Below, in pieces: positions 42,438 through 51,646 of a DNA stretch of 64,000 nt. The position numbers were made by a program, and so were the translations under genes. The notes under the pieces are model-generated. The model saw only the letters and a program-made list of their open reading frames with translations, was not told where the DNA came from and made no database searches. The stretch lies in contig NZ_VIWV01000001.1 in the NCBI RefSeq assembly GCF_007829875.1, forward strand, positions 6,694,501-6,758,500, in the 5' to 3' direction. The stretch comes from Streptomyces capillispiralis. GTDB lineage: Bacteria; Actinomycetota; Actinomycetes; Streptomycetales; Streptomycetaceae. How positions within the stretch are numbered: the stretch's first letter is position 1; every line of letters begins with the position of its first letter.

Positions 42438-42444
42438 GTGCACC

Positions 42445-43971
42445 GTGACTTCACCAGCATCACCGGACAGTGCTGCGCCGCAGCTCAGCGCGGGGCCGCG
42501 GCCGGCGCCGGGCCCGGCCGCCGACGAGGGTCTGGCGCGGCGGCTGCGCGCGCTCGCGTGCACCGCGCCGCTGCACGACCTCGACGCGCGCAAGGCCAAC
42601 CTGGCCGGTGAGTACTCGGTGTACGGCATGGCGGAGATCGCCCTCGCCGCCATCGACCTGGTCACGCTGAACATGGACTTCGACACCGGCGCCGACCACG
42701 ACCAGATCGTCGCCCGGCTCGTCCCGCGCATCGCCGCCCAGGCCCCCCGCCGCCCCGCCGCCGAGCACGAGCGGGTGGCCCGCTGGGTCCTGGAGAACCT
42801 GATCAACGTCGGCAGCGTCGACCGCGGCTTCCGCGCGGTGTACGGCGTCTTCGGCGCGGACGGCACCTATGTGCGCCGCGACTACGACTTCAAGCTGGTC
42901 GAGGAGGTCCCGGGCCCCGGTGGCACGGTGTACCTGCGCACCACCGACGAAGCGGTCAACGTCCTCGTCGGCGCCCTGGACACCGACGTCACCAGCGCCC
43001 AGATCGCCGCCGAGGTCAAGCTGGAGGTGCTGATCAGCCGGGGCAGGCTGGCCGACGCCCAGCTCGCCGCCGAGCAGGCCCGCTACCGGACGGTGCAGTA
43101 CTCCGAGACCCTGCGCCGCGCACTGGACGCCACCCGCCGCAACGTCCGCGCGGTGGACTGGCTGAGCGCCGTGCCCGACATGATCGCCGAGGCCCTCGAC
43201 CACGTCGCGGACCGCTACCGCCACGAGAACGCGATCCTCACCAACATCCGCAAGGCCCGCGACGAGACCGAGGAGCCCGAGCACAAGCGCCGGGCCGCCG
43301 AGCTGGTGGACATCGTCAAGGACTGCATCCGCCGCCACACGCAGCTGCAGTCCCGGCTGCTGGAGGCCGGCCCGCTGTTCCGCGCCGAACAGGACCGGCA
43401 GGCCTTCGCCACCCCCGCCGCGACCGCGGGCACGGACCTCTACGGCCACCTCCTGGCGCCGCTGCTGCCCCTGCCCGTGGAACAGGCGGCCCGGGTCACC
43501 GACGCCTTCTTCGCCCACGGCACCGGACTGCGCACCCCGGTGTCCGTCCGGGTCGCCGACCTCGTCGAGATCCTGCTGACACCGCCCGTGGAGCGGGAGC
43601 ACCTCGGCGCCGAGATGCCGGAACCCGACCTGATCGCCACGCCCGACGACAGCCGCTTCAGCGAGGAGCAGCTGTCGGCCGCGACGCAGCTGCTCGACCT
43701 CCCGGCCGACGCCCCGCGCCGGCTGTCCGGGCTGCTCGCCGACGCTCGCCGCCAGGACCCGGAACTGCCGTACCTGGTCGCCCTGCTGGCCATCCACGCC
43801 GCCAGCCCGCCGTTCGGCACCGCCTACCGCCAGGGCGAGCGCAAGCTGCTGTTCGCCGTGGACGACGGCACCGAGCTCGACGACCCCGAGTTCGGCGGCG
43901 CCGACCTCATCGTCGGCACCGCCCTGCTGGACGCGGCCGGCATGGCCGCGGACCGGACGGAGGCGGCATGA
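42445..43971 (+). CDS. MukF/MksF-like subunit of a condensin-type complex
   Basis: 508 residues, predicted helical, no membrane segment. After a Pro/Ala-rich start there is a compact domain (LARRLRALACTAPLHDLD, AEIALAAIDLVTLNMDFD, ARWVLENLINVGSVDRGFRA) with wHTH-like character (YVRRDYDFKLVEE, GTVYLRTTDEAVNVLVGAL). A long helical stretch follows (AAEVKLEVLISRGRLADAQL to DCIRRHTQLQSRLLEAGPLF), then a C-terminal domain. Size, position ahead of an MukE-size gene and an SMC gene, and the wHTH-plus-helical plan fit the kleisin MukF/MksF/JetA. I could not show homology from sequence alone. Start GTG 42445. Confidence 0.6.
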   Translation: MTSPASPDSAAPQLSAGPRPAPGPAADEGLARRLRALACTAPLHDLDARKANLAGEYSVYGMAEIALAAIDLVTLNMDFDTGADHDQIVARLVPRIAAQAPRRPAAEHERVARWVLENLINVGSVDRGFRAVYGVFGADGTYVRRDYDFKLVEEVPGPGGTVYLRTTDEAVNVLVGALDTDVTSAQIAAEVKLEVLISRGRLADAQLAAEQARYRTVQYSETLRRALDATRRNVRAVDWLSAVPDMIAEALDHVADRYRHENAILTNIRKARDETEEPEHKRRAAELVDIVKDCIRRHTQLQSRLLEAGPLFRAEQDRQAFATPAATAGTDLYGHLLAPLLPLPVEQAARVTDAFFAHGTGLRTPVSVRVADLVEILLTPPVEREHLGAEMPEPDLIATPDDSRFSEEQLSAATQLLDLPADAPRRLSGLLADARRQDPELPYLVALLAIHAASPPFGTAYRQGERKLLFAVDDGTELDDPEFGGADLIVGTALLDAAGMAADRTEAA

Positions 43972-44075
43972 GCATCCCGCCGACGGGCGCCCGCGGCTCC
44001 ACCGCGGCCGATCGCGGCACCCCCGTGGCAGCCACCCGCCCCGACGTCACCCAGAGCAAGGAGCCCCGACCGTGA
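43968..44075 (+). CDS. 35-codon micro-ORF bridging the first two SMC-operon genes
   Basis: ATG 43968 overlaps the stop of the upstream gene (ATGA), and the TGA at 44073-44075 overlaps the GTG of the downstream gene (GTGA). The peptide starts MSIPPTGARGSTAADRG and ends VTQSKEPRP. All but three or four of its third codon positions are G or C, as in real genes here. It may be a coupling ORF or a small fourth component. The downstream gene also has its own AAGGAG site inside it. Confidence 0.5.
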   Translation: MSIPPTGARGSTAADRGTPVAATRPDVTQSKEPRP

Positions 44076-44953
44076 CCGAGCACGCCGAGTGGAGTGAGCC
44101 GGAGGCCGCGGCCGCACCGGCGAGCACCGCCGTCACGCCCGCCGACGCCGCCGACGCGGCGCGGCTCGTCGCCTTCGGCCTCCAACCAAAGCTCCAGCCC
44201 GCCCGCGACCAGGAGTACGCCGACCTGCTGCGCCGCTACCGCGAGGACCCGCCCTTCGCGCGGCTCGCCGACGCCGTCGCCACCGGCCTCGGACTGATCG
44301 TGCTGGAGGTGTCCCCGCGCGCCGGCATGGCCGTCACCGCCGCCGAGGACTCCGTCTTCGCCGTCCGCATGGGCGACTACGCGCGCCGCACCTCCGCCGA
44401 CGGCAGCGACCGCTTCCTGCACGGACTGGCGCACCTCGCCGTCGCCGCCATGGCCTTCCCCCGCCCCGAGGACCTCGCCGACGACGGCTACATCGGACGC
44501 GTCACGGTCAACGGCGTCGACGCCTTCGTCCGGCAGGCCTGCAACCGCCTGGAGCAGCGCGCCGCGGAGCAGGGCGAGAACACCGACCCGGCCAGCGACG
44601 CGCCCGGCCTGGAGGCCGCCTGGCGGATCTGGGCCAGACGCAGCGCCACCGGCGCCACCAAGGACGCCCGCCGGCTCGCCGGCTCCACCACCGGCATCGT
44701 CGCCAAGGCCGTCGCCTTCCTCACCGACTCCGGCTTCCTGCAGCGCACCGGCGACGACAACGGCGGCACCTACCGCACCACCGCCCGCTACCAGCTCCAG
44801 GTGCGGGACATGGCGGGCAGCGCCGCCCTGGCCGAACTGCTGGACCTGGGCGTCGTCCCGGTCACCGACGGCACCCCCACCCTGCTGCCGCCCGACGACG
44901 CCGACGACCTCGACCTGGTCGCCGACGCCGGCCTGCCGTTCCACTCCGCCTAA
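44072..44953 (+). CDS. MukE/MksE-like subunit of a condensin-type complex
   Basis: 293 residues, acidic, no membrane segment. Two wHTH-like regions can be suggested: ARDQEYADLLRRYREDPPFA to GMAVTAAEDSVFAVRMGDYA, and SGFLQRTGDDNGGTYRTTAR to YQLQVRDMAGSAALAELLDL. Between them is a helical part with LAHLAVAAMAFPRPEDLADD. Length and plan fit the MukE/MksE/JetB partner, which binds the kleisin and DNA. GTG 44072 has AAGGAG 8 bases upstream. The SMC gene starts 34 bases after its stop. Confidence 0.6.
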   Translation: MTEHAEWSEPEAAAAPASTAVTPADAADAARLVAFGLQPKLQPARDQEYADLLRRYREDPPFARLADAVATGLGLIVLEVSPRAGMAVTAAEDSVFAVRMGDYARRTSADGSDRFLHGLAHLAVAAMAFPRPEDLADDGYIGRVTVNGVDAFVRQACNRLEQRAAEQGENTDPASDAPGLEAAWRIWARRSATGATKDARRLAGSTTGIVAKAVAFLTDSGFLQRTGDDNGGTYRTTARYQLQVRDMAGSAALAELLDLGVVPVTDGTPTLLPPDDADDLDLVADAGLPFHSA

Positions 44954-44987
44954 CCCCCCACCTCACACAGCCTCACGAGAGTCCGCC

Positions 44988-47900
44988 ATGTACGAGCTGT
45001 CCCGGGTCCGCCTCTACTCCATCGGGCCGGCCGGTGCGCGCTACGCCGACACCGTGCTCGACCTGCGCGGCGTCGGCGGGGCCGTGCCCGACCCCGCCCC
45101 GACGCAGGCGGAGTTCTTCGAGGAGGAGCCGGTCGGCCCGCCGCGCCGGCCCGCGCCCGCCGGGGTGCTCTTCCTGGAGAACGGCGGCGGCAAGTCGGTC
45201 CTGCTCAAGCTGATCTTCTCCGTGATGCTCCCGGGCCACCGCAACACCCTCGGCGGCGCCAGCTCCGGCGTGCTGCGCAAGTTCCTGCTCGCCGACGACT
45301 GCGGCCACGTCGCGCTGGAGTGGCAGCACGTGCTGACCGGCGAGTGCGTCGTCGTCGGCAAGGTCAGCGAGTGGCGGGGCCGCCAGGTCTCCAACGACCC
45401 GAGGAAGTTCGCCGAGGCCTGGTACTCCTTCCGGCCCGGTCCCGGCCTCAGCCTGGACAGCCTCCCCGTCGCCGAGTCCACGGCCGTACGCCCGTCCGCC
45501 GAGGGCCAGTCCGGCGCGCGCGGCCGGCGCCGCACCATGAAGGGCTTCCGGGACGCGGTGACCGAGGCGGGCAAGACCTACCCGCACCTCGAGGTGCACT
45601 GGGAGGAGATCCACGAACGCTGGACCGAGCACCTCGGCGACCTCGGACTCGACCCCGAACTCTTCCGCTACCAGCGGGAGATGAACGCCGACGAGGGCGA
45701 GGCCGCCGGCCTCTTCGCGGTGAAGAAGGACTCCGACTTCACCGACCTGCTGCTGCGCGCCGTCACCGACACCCGGGACACCGACGGACTCGCCGACCTG
45801 GTCAGCGGCTTCGGCAACAAGCTGGGCCGCCGGGCCGAACTCATCGCCGAACGGGACTTCACCGCGGGCTCCGTGGACCTGCTCGGCCGGATCGTCGACG
45901 CCGCCGAGGCCCGCACCCGCGCCCGGGAGATCCACACCGCCGCCGAGCGCCGCACCCGCACCCTGGCCCGCCGGCTCTCCGCCCGGGGCGCGCGGGAACG
46001 CGTCCGCGCGGCCGACCTGGCCCAGCGGGTCACCGCCGCCGCCTACGCCGTCACCCACGCCGAGTCCGCCCGTGAGCACAGCGCGCTGGTCTCCGCCGAA
46101 CTCGCCTACCGCCACGCCTCCCTGGCGCTCGCCGCCGCCGAGAAGTCCGCCGCCGCCCAGAAGCGCGAACTCGCCGACGCCCGCACGCTCCACGCGGCCT
46201 GGCAGGCCGCCGAGTCCGCGCTGCGCCACCGTGCCGCAGCCGACCGGGTCGCGCGCGTCTCCGCCGCCATCCAGGAGGCCGAGCGGGACGCGGCCCCCGC
46301 GCTGGCCGCCCGCGCCAGGGCCGCCGTCGACCTGGTGCGGGCCCTGCACGCGGCCGCGCAGAACGCCGAGAACCTCGCCAACGAGGAGGAGGAGCGGTCC
46401 GCCGCCCTCCAGGAGGTCAGCGACACCGCCTACCGCGACTCCACCGCCGCCGCCACCGCGGCACAGCGGGCCCGCAGCGAGATCGGGCACCTGCGGCAGC
46501 GGCTCACCGAGGTCGAACAGGAGACCGCCGAGGCGGTCCGCGCCGGCTGGCTCGACGACAGTGCCCCCGACGCCGACCCCGCCCGCGCCGCCCTCGCCGC
46601 CAGCGACGCCGAGAAGACGGCGGTCGCCGCCTGGGACTCCGCCCGCGAGGCGTCCCGCCGGGCCACCGAGCACGCACGTGAGGCGGCGGCCGCCGAGAGC
46701 CGCGCGGAACTCACCGCGGCCCGCGCGGCGGACGCCGCCACGGCGGCCGAGCGCGCCCACGAGGGCGAGCGCCGCACCGCCGAGGCGCTCGCCGCAGAGG
46801 CGCGGCCGGCCGAGCTGCTGAGCCTGCCGGCGGCCCGGGGCGGAGGGCGCGCCAGGGTGCCGGGCCCCCGCACCGACGCCCAGGACCCGCGGGGGAGTGC
46901 GGGGAGCCCCCTCGACGACGGCGCGCTGACCGCCGAGGAACTCGACCGGTTCGCCGACGACCTGCGCGACCTGCTCGACGACGCCGTCTCCTCCGCCGAA
47001 CGGCAGCTGTTCGACCTGCGGACCGCCGCGGCCGACGACGCCCGGATCCTCGGCGCCCTCGGCGACGGCGGGCTGCTGCCGCCCGGCCCGGACGTGCTGG
47101 CGACCGTCGAGTTCCTCGGGGAGCACGGCATCCCGGCACTCCCCGGCTGGCGCTATCTGGCGCAGGCCGTCGACCCCGCCGACCACGTACGGGTCCTGGC
47201 CGCGCGTCCCGAACTGGTCGACGGCGTCATCATCACCGACCCGGGCTCCCACCAGCGGGCCCGCGAGGCGCTGAGCGACGCCGCGCTGCTGCCCCGGTCC
47301 ACCGTCGCCGTCGGCACCGCCGCCGCGCTGCTCGCGCCCACCCCCGCGCCCGGCACGGACACCGGTGACGTCTTCCTCGTACCGCCGAACCCGGCCATGC
47401 ACGACGAGCACGCCGCCGACGAGGAACGGCAGGCACTGCGCGCGCGGGCGACCGAACGCGACGAGGAGATCCGCGCGCTCGCCGCCCGGCTCGCCAAGGA
47501 CCGCGAGCTGGCCGCCCGGCTCGCCTCCTGGCGCACCGGCTGCCCCGCCGGACGGCTCACCGAGCTGGCCGCGACCGCGCGGCAGGCGCGGGCGTTCGCC
47601 GAGGAGTCCGAGGCCGAACTGACCGAGGCACGCACCCTCCGGGCGGAGGCCGAGGAGGCCGCCGCCGAAGCCGCCCGGGTCCGGGACGAACGGCAGGAGG
47701 CCGCGCAGAAGGCCCGGCGCGCGGCCGACGCCCTCGCCGGCCTCGCCTTCCGGCTGCGCGAACGGGCCGGCTGGCAGGTCAAACTGCGGGAACTGGCCGA
47801 CGACGCGGCCGAGGCGGAAGCGCGCGCCCAGGCCTGCCTGGAACGAGCGCGCGCCGCCGACGAGGACCGGCGCGGCGCCCAGCGCGCCGCCGACGACGCC

Positions 47901-49634
47901 CGCCGCACCGCCCGCGCGCTGCGCGCCGAGCGCTCCGAGATCGCGGGCGCCCCCGACGACGTCCCCGAGGACGGCGCCGGAGCGCCGGACGCCTCCCTGC
48001 CCGCCCTGCGCGAGGCCTACCGGGCCGCGTCCCAGGTGTACGAGAAGGTCGGCGTCGGCGCCGACCTGCGGGCCGAACAGGCCCGCGCGGAGAGCGACGA
48101 GAGCGCCGCCCGCGCGGAACTGGACCGCCTCAGCAACAAGGTCCGCACCCGCGCCGAGCAGCTGCTCCAGTCGCCCGACGGCTCCGACGGGCCCAGTCGG
48201 CAGGCCGCCGCCGCCCGCGCCGAGGAACTGGTGCAGCTGCTGGAGACCCGCATGTCCACCGCGAGCGAACAGCTCGGGCGGCTGCGCGGGGAGGCCGAGC
48301 GGCTCGCACCGCAGGACGGCGAGGCGCACACCGAGCTCCCCGAGGAGCTGCTGCCGCGCGACGCCGAGCACGCACAGGCCCTGCTGCGCACCGCGACGGC
48401 CGAACTCGCCACGCACAGCGGGGCGTTGGACCAGGCCCGGGAGGTGCACGCCGAACTGCTCGACGCCCACCGCGCCGCAGAGGACGCGGCCGCCGGCTTC
48501 GACGAGATCGCCGCCATGCTCCGCGACCTGCTGCGCGAACACACCCCGGAGGAGGAGCAGGAGCAGCCCGAGCCGTACCCGGGCGGTCTGGAGGAGGCAC
48601 GGCAGTCCGCCGCGGAGGCCCGCCGCTCGCTGCGCGGCTGCGCCGCCGACCTGTCCGCCGCCGAGTCCTCCGTGCGCGAGGCGAGCGACATCCTCGTCCG
48701 GCACGCCAACTCCACGCGCTACGAACAGGTCCGCACCCCCGCGCGCCAGCAGATCCGCGAGCTGCCCGCCTCCGCGCTGCCCGAGCACGCCCGGAAGTGG
48801 GCGGACGCCTTCGCCCCTCGGCTGCGGGTCCTCACCGACGAACTGGAGCAGCTGGAGCGCAACCGCGACTCGATCGTGGACCGGCTGAGGGGCCTGGTCG
48901 AGTCCGCGCTCGCCACCCTCCGCTCGGCCCAGCGGCTGTCCCGGCTGCCGGAGGGCCTCGGCGAGTGGTCGGGCCAGGAGTTCCTGCGCATCCGCTTCGA
49001 GGAACCCGACCAGGCCACGCTCACCGAGCGTCTCGGCGAGGTCATCGACGAGGCGACCCGGGCGGCCGTCAAGAAGAACTCCGACCTGCGGCGCGACGGC
49101 ATGTCCCTGCTGCTGCGCGGAGTCGCCGCGGCCCTCCAGCCGAAGGGCATCGCCGTCGAGATCCTCAAACCCGACGCGGTGCTGCGCGCCGAGCGGGTGC
49201 CCGTCGGCCAGATGGGCGACGTGTTCTCCGGTGGCCAGCTGCTCACCGCGGCCATCGCCCTGTACTGCACGATGGCCGCCCTGCGCTCCAACGACCGGGG
49301 CCGGGACAAGCACCGGCACGCCGGAACGCTCTTCCTGGACAACCCCATCGGCCGCGCCAACGCCACCTACCTGCTGGAACTCCAGCGGGCGGTCGCCGAC
49401 GCGCTCGGCGTGCAGCTTCTCTACACCACCGGCCTGTTCGACACCACGGCACTCGCGGAGTTCCCCCTGGTCATCCGGCTGCGCAACGACGCCGACCTGA
49501 GGGCGGGCCTGAAGTACATCAGCGTGGAGGAGCACCTGCGGCCGGGGCTTCCCCAGCAGGACCCGGCCGAGGAGGCGCACAGCGAGATCACGGCGACCCG
49601 CATGTTCAAGCGGCCCGCCCCGGCGAACGGCTGA
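44988..49634 (+). CDS. MukB/MksB-like SMC ATPase
   Basis: 1548 residues. The N-terminal half-head has Walker A at about residues 63-73 (FLENGGGKSVLLKLIF). Long Ala/Arg/Glu-rich coiled coils run from about 290 to 630 and from about 800 to 1330. Between them is a folded hinge-like domain (about 640-800; VEFLGEHGIPALPGWRYLAQ, VDGVIITDPG, VFLVPPNPA). The C-terminal half-head carries the ABC signature MGDVFSGGQLLTAAIALYCT (1413 on) and Walker B GTLFLDNPIGRANATYLLEL. After the Walker B Asp1451 the residue is Asn1452 in place of the usual catalytic Glu. The plan is that of MukB/MksB/JetC. No JetD gene follows. Confidence 0.85.
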   Translation: MYELSRVRLYSIGPAGARYADTVLDLRGVGGAVPDPAPTQAEFFEEEPVGPPRRPAPAGVLFLENGGGKSVLLKLIFSVMLPGHRNTLGGASSGVLRKFLLADDCGHVALEWQHVLTGECVVVGKVSEWRGRQVSNDPRKFAEAWYSFRPGPGLSLDSLPVAESTAVRPSAEGQSGARGRRRTMKGFRDAVTEAGKTYPHLEVHWEEIHERWTEHLGDLGLDPELFRYQREMNADEGEAAGLFAVKKDSDFTDLLLRAVTDTRDTDGLADLVSGFGNKLGRRAELIAERDFTAGSVDLLGRIVDAAEARTRAREIHTAAERRTRTLARRLSARGARERVRAADLAQRVTAAAYAVTHAESAREHSALVSAELAYRHASLALAAAEKSAAAQKRELADARTLHAAWQAAESALRHRAAADRVARVSAAIQEAERDAAPALAARARAAVDLVRALHAAAQNAENLANEEEERSAALQEVSDTAYRDSTAAATAAQRARSEIGHLRQRLTEVEQETAEAVRAGWLDDSAPDADPARAALAASDAEKTAVAAWDSAREASRRATEHAREAAAAESRAELTAARAADAATAAERAHEGERRTAEALAAEARPAELLSLPAARGGGRARVPGPRTDAQDPRGSAGSPLDDGALTAEELDRFADDLRDLLDDAVSSAERQLFDLRTAAADDARILGALGDGGLLPPGPDVLATVEFLGEHGIPALPGWRYLAQAVDPADHVRVLAARPELVDGVIITDPGSHQRAREALSDAALLPRSTVAVGTAAALLAPTPAPGTDTGDVFLVPPNPAMHDEHAADEERQALRARATERDEEIRALAARLAKDRELAARLASWRTGCPAGRLTELAATARQARAFAEESEAELTEARTLRAEAEEAAAEAARVRDERQEAAQKARRAADALAGLAFRLRERAGWQVKLRELADDAAEAEARAQACLERARAADEDRRGAQRAADDARRTARALRAERSEIAGAPDDVPEDGAGAPDASLPALREAYRAASQVYEKVGVGADLRAEQARAESDESAARAELDRLSNKVRTRAEQLLQSPDGSDGPSRQAAAARAEELVQLLETRMSTASEQLGRLRGEAERLAPQDGEAHTELPEELLPRDAEHAQALLRTATAELATHSGALDQAREVHAELLDAHRAAEDAAAGFDEIAAMLRDLLREHTPEEEQEQPEPYPGGLEEARQSAAEARRSLRGCAADLSAAESSVREASDILVRHANSTRYEQVRTPARQQIRELPASALPEHARKWADAFAPRLRVLTDELEQLERNRDSIVDRLRGLVESALATLRSAQRLSRLPEGLGEWSGQEFLRIRFEEPDQATLTERLGEVIDEATRAAVKKNSDLRRDGMSLLLRGVAAALQPKGIAVEILKPDAVLRAERVPVGQMGDVFSGGQLLTAAIALYCTMAALRSNDRGRDKHRHAGTLFLDNPIGRANATYLLELQRAVADALGVQLLYTTGLFDTTALAEFPLVIRLRNDADLRAGLKYISVEEHLRPGLPQQDPAEEAHSEITATRMFKRPAPANG

Positions 49635-49655
49635 CCGGGCGTCCTGCCGCCCGGC

Positions 49656-50453
49656 TCAGAACCCGTAGCCCATGCGCCGGGACAGCTCGGCCGCCGCCGT
49701 CGCCGTCCGGCTGCCCACCTCGGGCAGCCGGTCCGGGTTCAGCCGGTACACCGGCCCCGAGACGCTGAGCGCCGCGATCACCGTGCCGTCGTGTGCGCGG
49801 ACCGGTGCCGCGACGGCCGCGAGTCCCAGCTCCAGCTCCTCCAGCGTGGCCGCGTAGCCCCGCTCGATCGCCGTCTCCAGCTCGCCGCGCAGCACCGACG
49901 CCCCGGTGACCGTGTGTTCCGTGAACCGGTGCAGGGGGCGGGAGAGGTGATCCTCGCGCAGCGCGGGTGCCATATGGGCGAGGAACACCTTGCCGCCGGC
50001 GGTGGCGTGCAGGGGAGTGCGTCGGCCCAGCCAGTTCTGCGCGGTGACCGCCGCCGTGCCGCGGGCCTGCATGATGTTGACGGCGGCGTCGTCGTCCAGC
50101 ACCGCTATGTTCACCGTCTCGCCCAGCTCGTCGGCGAGGTCCCGGCACACCGGGACGCCTTCCTGCGAGATGTCCAGCCGCACCGCCGCCGCCCCCGCGA
50201 GGCGCAGCATCCCGGCCCCCAGGTAGTACTTCCCGCGGTCCTTGGCCTGGGCCACCAGTCCCCGGTTCTCCAGGACACCGAGCAGCCGGAAGGCCGTGGA
50301 CTTGTGCACGCCCAGCTCAGCGGCGATCTCGGTGACGCCGGCCTCCCCGCGCCGGGCGAGGATCTCCAGCACGCTCACCGCACGGTCCACCGACTGCACG
50401 GCACTCGCCGGCCCCGTCCCGCTCCGCCCGGGCTGTTGCTGCGCACGGGGCAT
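49656..50453 (-). CDS. IclR-family transcriptional regulator
   Basis: 265 residues: N-terminal winged helix (VQSVDRAVSVLEILARRGEA, VTEIAAELGVHKSTAFRLLG, GLVAQAKDRGKYYLGAGML) and the IclR effector domain (VNIAVLDDDAAVNIMQARGT, LHATAGGKVFLAHM, VTGASVLRGELETAIERGYA, AAVAAPVRAHDGTVIAALSV). ATG 50453 is preferred, with GGTGAG 8 bases upstream; a GTG at 50465 is possible. Convergent with the SMC gene, 21 bases apart. Target unknown; the membrane protein gene upstream is on the same strand. Confidence 0.92.
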   Translation of the reverse strand: MPRAQQQPGRSGTGPASAVQSVDRAVSVLEILARRGEAGVTEIAAELGVHKSTAFRLLGVLENRGLVAQAKDRGKYYLGAGMLRLAGAAAVRLDISQEGVPVCRDLADELGETVNIAVLDDDAAVNIMQARGTAAVTAQNWLGRRTPLHATAGGKVFLAHMAPALREDHLSRPLHRFTEHTVTGASVLRGELETAIERGYAATLEELELGLAAVAAPVRAHDGTVIAALSVSGPVYRLNPDRLPEVGSRTATAAAELSRRMGYGF

Positions 50454-50593
50454 GGCTCGACTCACCGTCCGTCGGTCCGGTGCGGGACGTGCCTGTCGAC
50501 CTCGCTGCGACGCCCACCCGCACAGGGACTGTTGCGCAGGACGCGGGCCTGTGCGCCCTGCGGAACCTCATGGTACCGAGGGCCCCGGCGGGG

Positions 50594-51226
50594 TCAGGAG
50601 TGCGAGAGCTGGCCGGCTCCGCCCCGTCGGCGTATTCGGGCCCGCGTCCGCTGGGCGGAGCGCTCCTGACGCCGGGCGCGGCGCCGCTCGCGCCGCAGGG
50701 CCCGCGCGGTGCTGCTGGGCGCGGACACCACGCCGTTGCGCTGGTTCCAGACCTGGCGGGTCACCCACACGTCCAGCACCGCCCAGGTGGCCAGGATCGT
50801 ACTGGCCACGCTGCTGATGACCATGGGGAACGCCAGCCAGGACCCCGCCAGCGTGCACAGGAAGGCGACCATGGCCTGAATCAGCGTCACCGCGATGATG
50901 AGCACCGCCCGAACGGCGACCGTCCGCACCGGATCCGGCAGCCGGCGCCGCCGCGCCGGCTCCTCGACCCACAGCGGCCGGTACGCGGCCCGGTCCAGGA
51001 CCTCGCCGCCGCCCGCCGGGGACGTCCGCTCACCGTCACCGGGCCTTCCCTCGCGCGCCGCCCCCTGTCCGGACGGTCCGCGTCCGGTCGCCGCGGCGCC
51101 CTGTCCGCCGGCCGCTCCGCTCCCGGCCGCGGATCCGCCGCGCCCCCGCGCTCCGGCGTCCGGCCGCGTCGTCGTCCGCGTCGCCACGCCGTCCTCCGGC
51201 GTCTCGCGCCGCTCCGCCGTGCCCAT
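50594..51226 (-). CDS. Membrane protein with disordered N-terminus and basic C-terminus
   Basis: 210 residues of unknown function. About 70 residues of Gly/Ala/Arg-rich low complexity come first, then LDRAAYRPLWVEEPARRRRL. Two transmembrane helices follow (AVRAVLIIAVTLIQAMVAFL and FPMVISSVASTILATWAVLD), and then a strongly basic tail (ARALRRERRRARRQERSAQR). The basic tail may face the cytoplasm and bind RNA or membrane. ATG 51226 has GGGGAG 11 bases upstream; a GTG at 51244 is in frame. It is divergent from the cvnA gene. Confidence 0.7.
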   Translation of the reverse strand: MGTAERRETPEDGVATRTTTRPDAGARGRGGSAAGSGAAGGQGAAATGRGPSGQGAAREGRPGDGERTSPAGGGEVLDRAAYRPLWVEEPARRRRLPDPVRTVAVRAVLIIAVTLIQAMVAFLCTLAGSWLAFPMVISSVASTILATWAVLDVWVTRQVWNQRNGVVSAPSSTARALRRERRRARRQERSAQRTRARIRRRGGAGQLSHS

Positions 51227-51470
51227 CAACGTGTCACTCCCCACCGCCGGCCGACCGCCCGCTCGTGTCCTGAGACCCGGTTATCCACTGGTTGCCCGGC
51301 TTGCGCTCTTCTACGCCGCCCGGGTGCGGGACACGGCTGCTGTGACCGATTCCGCCCCCATTTCCCACAGAGAAGGACGAACGGCGCGTCGCGAAGATTC
51401 CCGAGTGGGAAAGATTTCGGCCAACCGTTCCTGCTCCGTGGGGAGATGGGCGGGTGCGGGACGCGGTACG

Positions 51471-51493
51471 TTGCGGGAGGCAATCTCCCGCAA
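51471..51493. promoter_or_regulatory. Inverted repeat upstream of the conservon
   Basis: TTGCGGGAG (51471-51479) and CTCCCGCAA (51485-51493) are exact 9-bp arms with a 5-base centre, 154 bases before cvnA. A second, CCCCCG/CGGGGG around GTCGAT (51612-51629), is in the probable leader just before the ribosome binding site. The whole 51227-51646 region is gene-free and relatively AT-richer near 51340-51420. Which element controls transcription cannot be told. Confidence 0.45.
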
Positions 51494-51646
51494 TCACCGG
51501 ACAACTCACCATCTCCCGCCACCGGCTCGGAGCTGCATGTTCCGGACGGCTCTTCGAGTTCGCCCCGGCTCGGTAGTAGGCTCGCGCCGTTTGTTGACGC
51601 ACATGTGTGTACCCCCGGTCGATCGGGGGCCGAGCTGGGGGAGGCC

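Noticed and set aside
44973..49580. 1535-codon minus-strand open frame opposite the SMC gene
   Set aside because: Gly/Arg/Val-rich translation typical of the antisense frame of a high-G+C gene; the plus strand has Walker A, signature and Walker B motifs.
42445..49634. Complete Wadjet (JetABCD) defence system
   Set aside because: No TOPRIM-type JetD gene within reach and no mobile or defence-island genes around it.
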